From Methanoregula sp. (GTDB taxonomy: Archaea > Halobacteriota > Methanomicrobia > Methanomicrobiales > Methanospirillaceae), in the NCBI RefSeq assembly GCF_028679125.1, contig NZ_JAJRCG010000002.1:62001-126000 (forward strand): a DNA stretch of 64,000 nucleotides, in the 5' to 3' direction. Below the pieces are notes generated by a model. It saw only the letters and a program-made list of their open reading frames with translations. It was not told the origin of the DNA and made no database searches. Positions within the stretch are counted from its first letter, which is position 1, and each line of letters begins with the position of its first letter. Positions 57,640 through 64,000 of the stretch are shown one piece after another. Position numbers and translations under genes: made by a program.

Positions 57640-60600
57640 TCAGACCAGCCGGTAGCCCTGTGCCTGTGCAAGACTGAGCAGTTCCCTGACCTGCTCTTCC
57701 TGTTTCTGGGTAAGCTTCCTGCCCCTCTGCATCAGCCGGCCCATCCGCAGGATCTGCATCCGCTGATCCTGCGTGAGTGTCCCGGAATGATGTGCCCATT
57801 TCAGGAGATCGTACCACTGGGCACGGTTAATCGCGAGTCCCCAGGAAGTGCTCTGGGTGGATTCTCCTGGAGCCGGGGCCGGGTCATCTTCGAACACAGC
57901 ATCATCGTCCGTCTCCTCCGGCATATCCGTGGAAACCACTCCGTCCTCTTCTTCAGGCACTGTGGCTCCGGTTTCCGGCCGGGTTATACCTGTCTCAACC
58001 GGTTCAACGGATGCAGTGCCTGCAAGGTAGTCCTGTACCGGTGAATCCTCATCGTCCGATGCGGGTTCGTGGATGATGGAGACCGAAGGTATCTCTTCGC
58101 CCTCTTCCTCAGGCTCATCATCTTCAAAGAGATCGTCGATGTTCGTGATTCGCGGTACCGGTGAAACCATGGCGGGTACACCGGCAGGCTGCACCGCACT
58201 GAGGGAATGCGGGTGTATCCCGGCGTTCATGGGAAGATCCGGCCCTTTGATGATGAGCGAGCGTTTCTTTGCCTTCTCGGATTCCAGTTCTCCGGGCGGG
58301 TGCAGGGATGCCTCCATCTGCTGTTTTTGGCGGACGGCTGCTTCCAGGCGCTCTTTTGCATCCATGTGGTTTTCCCATTCGTCGGCAAGGGCAGTCCGTG
58401 CCTGGTCGATCTCTGCTGCGAGATTTTCTGCAGTTCCTTCTACCTGCTGTTTCTCATGGACAACCGTATCCAGGCGCTCTTTTGCATCCATGTGGTTTTC
58501 CCATTCATCGGCAAGGGCAGTCCGTGCCTGGTCGATCTCTGCTGCAAGGCTTTCCGCAGTCTCTTCTGCCCGCTGTTTTTCGCGGGAGAGCACAGCAACC
58601 TGTTCTTCGAGATCCCGCAGGTGGGACTGCGAGGCCTCAAGTTCTGTGCTGAGCTTCCGGATCGCAGTGAGTTTATAGGATTCCTGGAGTTTACTTTCGG
58701 ATTCAGCAGCTGCAAGGAGTTTTTCGAGCCGGTCCTTCTCCTGGTTCTGGCCAGCCAGCTGGTCCCCGGCCTCGCGCCGCTGCCTCCTGCTGGTTTCGAG
58801 TTCGGCTTTTACCTGTTCCAGTTCATCGGCAAGAGCGCTTGCCTGCTTACCGGTATGAGCGCCGGCGCTTGTCGCGGTCTTCAGTCCCGCTTCAAGTTCC
58901 TGGATCGTTGCCCGTGCCTCTTCGAGATCGCGGGATACCTGTTCCCGTGCCTGTTTCTCACTGGCAAGAGCGTTCCCTGTGCTGGTGGAAAGACTCCTCG
59001 CCTCCGCCAGCCCGGCCCTCACCTGTTCCAGTTCGCTGGCAAGGGCGCTTGCCTGTTTACCGGTATCGGCTCCGGCGCTTGTCGCGGCCTTCAGCTCCGA
59101 TTCGAGTTCCTGGATCATTACCCGTGACTCGGTAAGGTTGCGCTCCAGGTCCTCCCTTGTTGCAAGCGCGGTTTCGAGATCGCGGGAGACCTTCTCCCGT
59201 TCCTGCTTCTCACCGGCCAGCGACTCCTCCGTGCTGCGGGAGGCACTCCTGCTGGTTTCGAGTTCGGCTTTTACCTGTTCCAGTTCTCCGGTGAGTGCCT
59301 GGATCTGACGACTGCTCTCCCGGCTGTCTTCTGAAGTTGCGGTAAGTCTGGATTCCAGGTCACGGATCCGTGCAGTTGCAGCATCAAGGCTGCTCTCGAT
59401 ATCCGCTCGCGTGGCGAGAGCAGCTTCGAGATCGTTTCTCACCTGGCTCAGGCTGCTCCGGTGCTCGTCCAGATCGCTCTGGGCAGACTGGTGCACTCCG
59501 TGGAGTTCCTGTAACGCGGTATCCCTCTCACGGATCTCGCCTGCCAGCCGCTCTTCCGCAACGCGGAATCGTTCCCGCTCTTCGTTCAGGGTGGCCCGCG
59601 TTGCGCTGAGTTCATCAGAGAGTGTCTTCATGTCCAGGCCGGTCTTGTCCCGGATCTCTTCAGTCTCCTTTACAACGGCCTTCAGCGATTCGGTTTCCCG
59701 CTCTTTTTCACCCAGCGTGGCCCGGGTCTCATCGAGCAGGGCCCGGAGATCCTGGATCTCCGCTGCGTGTGCCGCGGTACGGGTGTCCAGTTCAGTCTCT
59801 GCCCGTCCTTTATCGGCAGTCAGGTCCAGGATCTGGTTCTCAAGGCGCTCGATCCGGGTCTTCCCGGTATCGAGTTCATCCGCCCTGCTGGCGAGTTCCG
59901 TCCCCTGCTGTCGTGCAGTCTCCTTGAGTTCGTCGATGATGCGGGTCAGGTTCTGTTCGGATTCATTTTTTGCCTGGACCAGGGCGTTGAGATCGTATTC
60001 CACGGATTTGGCATGGTTCTTTTCCGTTGCCAGGGATGCCCGCATCTGTTCCGTCTCCAGCGTGAGCTCCTTTACCGTCTTCTCCACCAGCTCTTTCTCG
60101 GTGGTGATCCCCATGATCCGGGTCTCGGTCTCCTTTCGTTGCCCGGTCTCGCGGGAAAGGGAGGCTTCCGTCTCTTTTAGTTCTGCACTGGCAGCCGCAA
60201 GGCGTTCCGAGAGGCATGAGACCTGCTGGCTGAGGGCCCCGGATTCCTTTGCAGCGCGATCAGCAGCCTCTTCAGCCTCACGGGTAAGCCGCTGGATCTC
60301 TTCCCTGTCTGCCGCACTCTGGTCTTTCAGGGATGCGAGATCATCGTTGAGCTGCCGGATCTCCGTCTCATTCTTCTGGATCAGCCGGTCCTTCTCTGCA
60401 CCATCCGCTGTCAGCGTGCTGATGGTTGCATCCCGTTCCTGGAGTGTCCCGCTCAGGGATTCGATGGAGTGCCCCTGATCCTGGATCCGACCTTCGGCAT
60501 TGTGCAGGGATGTGGAGAGTGTTTCGTTCTCCGCGGCAATCCGGGAGATCGTGATCGAGCGGTTGACCCCGATCTCAAACGAGGAGAGGAGGAATTCCAG

Positions 60601-61092
60601 CAGCCGGCGGCGGTCGGCGGTGACAACGAACATGCGGTCGTCGTGCTGGATCTTGAACTGGGTCTTGATCTGCTCGGATGTGGGCCGCTCAACCGGCGTG
60701 GCGAGCATGCCTTCGATCAGGGAGGAGAGGTAGGCCGGATCATAGGGTTGTGAGATGAAGTTGTCAGCATTACTGTCAAGAACATTGAGAAGATCGGAGA
60801 GGTTCGATGCACCGGTGACGATCAGGACGGGGATGACCCAGAGATCGAAATCGTCCTTGATATGGTGGCAGATATCATAGGCCTCTTCCGGGAAGGTCAC
60901 CGAATCGCAGATCAGGAGGTTCGGTTTTCCTGCCCGGAGGGCGTCTAACAGCTGTTGTGCGTTGGAAAAAAAGGTGAGCTGGTAACCCCGCTTCTCAAGG
61001 TAACCGGCCTCGATGGGAGAATCGGCTGCATCGGTACTCAGAACGAAAATATCTACGATATTCCCGTTCCCGTCTGACTGGTCGTCATTCAT
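57640..61092 (-). CDS. Receiver-like domain fused to very long coiled-coil protein (1150 aa)
   Basis: N-terminal receiver-like fold (VDIFVLSTDAADSPIEAGYLEKRGYQLTFFSNAQQLLDALRAGKPNLLICDSVTFPEEAYDICHHIK...) then about 750 aa of Glu/Ala/Leu-rich heptads and a C-terminal helical domain. Confidence 0.8.
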   Translation of the reverse strand: MNDDQSDGNGNIVDIFVLSTDAADSPIEAGYLEKRGYQLTFFSNAQQLLDALRAGKPNLLICDSVTFPEEAYDICHHIKDDFDLWVIPVLIVTGASNLSDLLNVLDSNADNFISQPYDPAYLSSLIEGMLATPVERPTSEQIKTQFKIQHDDRMFVVTADRRRLLEFLLSSFEIGVNRSITISRIAAENETLSTSLHNAEGRIQDQGHSIESLSGTLQERDATISTLTADGAEKDRLIQKNETEIRQLNDDLASLKDQSAADREEIQRLTREAEEAADRAAKESGALSQQVSCLSERLAAASAELKETEASLSRETGQRKETETRIMGITTEKELVEKTVKELTLETEQMRASLATEKNHAKSVEYDLNALVQAKNESEQNLTRIIDELKETARQQGTELASRADELDTGKTRIERLENQILDLTADKGRAETELDTRTAAHAAEIQDLRALLDETRATLGEKERETESLKAVVKETEEIRDKTGLDMKTLSDELSATRATLNEERERFRVAEERLAGEIRERDTALQELHGVHQSAQSDLDEHRSSLSQVRNDLEAALATRADIESSLDAATARIRDLESRLTATSEDSRESSRQIQALTGELEQVKAELETSRSASRSTEESLAGEKQEREKVSRDLETALATREDLERNLTESRVMIQELESELKAATSAGADTGKQASALASELEQVRAGLAEARSLSTSTGNALASEKQAREQVSRDLEEARATIQELEAGLKTATSAGAHTGKQASALADELEQVKAELETSRRQRREAGDQLAGQNQEKDRLEKLLAAAESESKLQESYKLTAIRKLSTELEASQSHLRDLEEQVAVLSREKQRAEETAESLAAEIDQARTALADEWENHMDAKERLDTVVHEKQQVEGTAENLAAEIDQARTALADEWENHMDAKERLEAAVRQKQQMEASLHPPGELESEKAKKRSLIIKGPDLPMNAGIHPHSLSAVQPAGVPAMVSPVPRITNIDDLFEDDEPEEEGEEIPSVSIIHEPASDDEDSPVQDYLAGTASVEPVETGITRPETGATVPEEEDGVVSTDMPEETDDDAVFEDDPAPAPGESTQSTSWGLAINRAQWYDLLKWAHHSGTLTQDQRMQILRMGRLMQRGRKLTQKQEEQVRELLSLAQAQGYRLV
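58344..58595 (-). repeat. 126-bp tandem duplication (42 aa) inside the coiled-coil gene
   Basis: ccaggcgctcttttgcatccatgtggttttcccattcrtcggcaagggcagtccgtgcctggtcgatctctgctgc repeated at 58344 and 58470. Confidence 0.85.
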
Positions 61093-61245
61093 TACAATCT
61101 CTCACATGTGACAGGGATCCGGCTGGATACCTATTGATATAATTTTATATACAGGATTATAGCATTTCTGGTCGAAAACGTCATTTGCCTGCCACAGATA
61201 TGCCGGAATGGGGGACTATCATACAAATACGGCCGGTATTTTCGT

Positions 61246-62079
61246 TCATTTGTCCGCAATCCACCGGTCTATGAGAGCACGGGAGATGCTCAGGGGCGAC
61301 GGGAGCGTGGGGAGATCCTCCCGGCCAAACCATCCCGCCGCAACAATCTCGTTGTTGTCGATGGTGATCCCGCCGCCTGCGTAATCGGCGACAAACCCGA
61401 GCATCAGGGAGTTCGGGAACGGCCACGGCTCGCTGGCCAGGTAGCGGATGTTGGTGACCTCAAGGCCGACCTCTTCCCGGACCTCGCGGCGGACGGCCTC
61501 CTCAAGGGTCTCGCACGCTTCCACGAACCCGGCGATGATGCTGTACATATCGGGAGGAAACCGGGGGGAACGGGCAAGGAGGACTTTGTCTCCCTTCCGG
61601 ATCAGGACAATGATCGCCGGGGACGTGCGCGGGTACGTGATCATGCCGCAGGCATCGCAGCACTTCGCGCGTTCAATGCCGGACTGCCGTGTCGGGGCGC
61701 CGCACTGCCCGCAGAACCTGGTTGTCCGGTCGAAGTCGATGATGCGCACGGCAAATGCGGCAAGGGCCAGTTCATCGTCAGGCAGGATCCCGTGCAGCTC
61801 CCGGATATTGGCATGGAAGGTGCACCCGGCAACCGGGGAGTCCGGCCCGGTCTCTACCGCATAGAGGGGGACATCGTTCCGGTGCCCGAGATACTGGCTC
61901 CGCAGGATCGTGCAGGTCTTTTCCGGGTTGCCGGAGAAGAGAATGGTCGGGGGAGTGCCGGCCGCAATGTACACGCCGTTCCCGCGTACGATCACCCACC
62001 CGGCATTGCCCGGCATCCGGTCCGGTTCCGGGTACCGTGTCGGGAGGAATGCTGCCGAAAATGCTGCTGCATGGTTCAT
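61246..62079 (-). CDS. nudC: NudC-like NUDIX hydrolase (NAD+ diphosphatase)
   Basis: FCGQCGAPTRQSGIERAKCCDACGMITYPRTSPAIIVLI ... GFVEACETLEEAVRREVREEVGLEV Nudix box. Confidence 0.92.
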   Translation of the reverse strand: MNHAAAFSAAFLPTRYPEPDRMPGNAGWVIVRGNGVYIAAGTPPTILFSGNPEKTCTILRSQYLGHRNDVPLYAVETGPDSPVAGCTFHANIRELHGILPDDELALAAFAVRIIDFDRTTRFCGQCGAPTRQSGIERAKCCDACGMITYPRTSPAIIVLIRKGDKVLLARSPRFPPDMYSIIAGFVEACETLEEAVRREVREEVGLEVTNIRYLASEPWPFPNSLMLGFVADYAGGGITIDNNEIVAAGWFGREDLPTLPSPLSISRALIDRWIADK

Positions 62080-62208
62080 CGTATCAGGTAGCTGAGTGTT
62101 GTCCCCGCAACCAGAAAAGCGATCGGATCGTGTCTTCCCCTACCGAGAGATTATTAACAGACTCCTGCGGATAGCTGATCATTGCCCCATATCGGCGGTG
62201 GCACCCTT

Positions 62209-63159
62209 ATGTATACGATTACCCTCATCCCCCCGGAAGAGAAAGACCGGCTGGCTGCCCGCCTCATGCCGGCCGTCCGGTACGAGATCAAATCCGAGAT
62301 CTATGGCTGCTGCATCAAGCTCCTGTCCGATGATCCCGTGCTCCGGGATACCTGGCAGGAGAATTTTTACGCCATGTCGCAGAGCATCCGCTCGCACGGA
62401 CGAATGTTCGTTTTCAAAGACCCGGCGTATCCTCCCGACACCGTCCTCTACGAGCCGCAGGCCCGGACCGCGTTCCTCTTCAACATCGGGTATTACGGGT
62501 GGATCAAGTCCCTGGCGCTCAGTCTCACCGGCGATATCCTGGAAGATGAACACGGAATCTTTTCGGTGCACGGGGCCTGCATTGACATCGCGGGCAACGG
62601 CCTCTGCCTGATCGGGATCTCCGGCGCTGGCAAGACAACGCAGACCTATGGGCTTCTGAAGCATCCCGCGACCCGCATCGTCTCGGATGACTGGTTCTTC
62701 TCCCGGATGTTCGGCCCGGAGATTCTTGCCTATGGCTCCGAGAAGAACTTCTATATCCGGCAGGACCTGGCCACGGTCTGGAAAGAATACAGCGGGCTTG
62801 TCAAAGCGGATGAATATGACCGGAACGGGCGTGCTGTCGCGGATCTCCGGTGGGTGATCGGGAAAGGGAGACTCCTCCCCCTGACCACTCTGCGGACGGT
62901 CATCATGCTCAGGCGCGACCCGGCTGACCGGAATACCGTGCAGTCCCTGAACCCGGAGGCGGCGCTCGCGCTCTTCGAGAAGAACAATTTCTTCAACCCC
63001 CACCTCCTTGTCAGCAGCCCCTACAAAGCGGCGATACGGAAGCGGTACATGAGCGAGCTGCTCGGGCGGACAACCGTGTACGAGGTCAATACGATCGGTA
63101 CGCCGGCCGAGACGCAGAGGATGATCCGGTCGCTCGTTGCCGTCCCGCAGGAGATCTGA
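62209..63159 (+). CDS. HPr kinase-like P-loop protein
   Basis: GIFSVHGACIDIAGNGLCLIGISGAGKTTQTYGLLKHPATRIVSDDWFF: HprK/PEPCK-like nucleotide-binding arrangement. Confidence 0.7.
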   Translation: MYTITLIPPEEKDRLAARLMPAVRYEIKSEIYGCCIKLLSDDPVLRDTWQENFYAMSQSIRSHGRMFVFKDPAYPPDTVLYEPQARTAFLFNIGYYGWIKSLALSLTGDILEDEHGIFSVHGACIDIAGNGLCLIGISGAGKTTQTYGLLKHPATRIVSDDWFFSRMFGPEILAYGSEKNFYIRQDLATVWKEYSGLVKADEYDRNGRAVADLRWVIGKGRLLPLTTLRTVIMLRRDPADRNTVQSLNPEAALALFEKNNFFNPHLLVSSPYKAAIRKRYMSELLGRTTVYEVNTIGTPAETQRMIRSLVAVPQEI

Positions 63160-63320
63160 ACCGGATCCTGAAAATATCGTTTGATCATTATTAGACCGTC
63201 AGCACAGTCTGATCATACTGTTGACTCTCCGGGTTAAAATGGACAGGAAACGGGAAAATTTCTGTCATTTTTCCACATTTCCGCTCTTTTTTAAAAAGAT
63301 GGATAGGGATTTCCGGATTG

Positions 63321-63764
63321 TCAGGTCTGTGCTTTCTTCAGGTGGAGATCGAACACGCCATTTCTCATGCTCAGTCGGGCCCCCTGATTCGTGACCGGTC
63401 CGGGAAGCGTGACAACCCTTTGTAAGGCGATCGATACCCGTTCCGGCCCGGCATTCCTGCCAGTGTCCCCGCACTCGTTTCCCTCGCAGTCACAGGTGAT
63501 CTTCAGCATATCCCGATTGATGAGATCAACGGATATTTTTGCATTTGTCCCCGGGATCGTATCCATCGTCACCGTTACTTCGTCATCATGTACCGTGACT
63601 TCCGCGTCCAGGTTATGCAGGTACTGGCAAATGATCTCAGGATTTTTTTCTGGCGGCAACAGCGGGTTGTCCGCAGGTTCAAGAGCAAGCTGGTACAGGT
63701 AGTCCATGGATGCTCTGAGTTCATCGAGTTCATCATAGATAGATCGGCGAAAACGTCGTACCAT
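63321..63764 (-). CDS. Hypothetical protein, Hsp20/alpha-crystallin-like C-terminal half
   Basis: EVTVTMDTIPGTNAKISVDLINRDMLKITCDC ... RVVTLPGPVTNQGARLSMRNGVFDLHLKK. Confidence 0.6.
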   Translation of the reverse strand: MVRRFRRSIYDELDELRASMDYLYQLALEPADNPLLPPEKNPEIICQYLHNLDAEVTVHDDEVTVTMDTIPGTNAKISVDLINRDMLKITCDCEGNECGDTGRNAGPERVSIALQRVVTLPGPVTNQGARLSMRNGVFDLHLKKAQT

Positions 63765-63863
63765 TTCTCAACCTCCTCTTTTTTGTTGCCCAGGTGAGAT
63801 CCCACCTGGATAAGGGGACGGAGGATGTCTGGGCGAATATAGGTTGTGGTAAAAAAGAACCGG

Positions 63864-64000
63864 TTAGATGTACTGGTTTCTCCTGAGCCAGTCAGTCTGC
63901 GGTTTGAGATACCGGTAAATAATATCGCATTTTTCATCCTGGAAACTCCAGGGAACGACAAGAACGGTATCTCCCTCACGTATCCACTGGCGTTTCTTCA
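63864..64000 (-). CDS. Translation initiation factor 1A, C-terminal part (continues past window)
   Basis: Minus-strand [44 protein letters not shown]. Confidence 0.85.
   Translation of the reverse strand, partial: KKRQWIREGDTVLVVPWSFQDEKCDIIYRYLKPQTDWLRRNQYI

Noticed and set aside
59411-60478. 355-aa plus-strand Ser/Arg-rich ORF within the coiled-coil gene
   Set aside because: Antisense of GAG/GCC/CTG-rich heptads; no start context or domain
1-64000. CRISPR array or cas genes
   Set aside because: No regularly spaced short repeats with unique spacers seen; the island repeats are long, few and separated by genes
1-64000. tRNA or rRNA genes, including a tRNA as the island integration site
   Set aside because: No cloverleaf with T-loop GGTTCRAATCC-type motif or rRNA sequence recognised; a tRNAscan run would be decisive

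Overview
This window is from a euryarchaeal methanogen, most likely Methanomicrobiales (Methanoregula-like). Evidence: archaeal histone, RfcL, TFS, aIF-1A, TruD, Pth2, archaeosortase A, and methanogenesis-marker genes mtxX and mmp2. Most of it is compact housekeeping sequence: metK end, hisG-hisA-hisB, uvrA/uvrC, ribD-type reductase, sppA, ABC exporter, P-type ATPase, and a chemotaxis/two-component block next to an AceTr-type transporter. The segment from about 20.5 to 33.8 kb is different. It is an accessory/defence island holding MntA/HepT-like, HicB-like plus nucleotidyltransferase, RelE/RelB-like, an orphan with a coupled leader ORF, an AbiEi/AbiEii-like pair, a 1707-aa AT-rich nuclease-STAND-like NTPase, and a GNAT plus 48-aa ORF pair. 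A family of GC-rich intergenic repeats, all in the same orientation, lies at nearly every boundary between these cassettes. Two copies are about 550-590 bp and carry a conserved hairpin; the others are shorter 3' modules. On the right, the island meets a decayed duplicate of the uvrA 5' region, followed by a uvrA that carries an in-frame TAA inside a Zn-finger CxxC motif. All product calls come from reading translated motifs; no searches were run.
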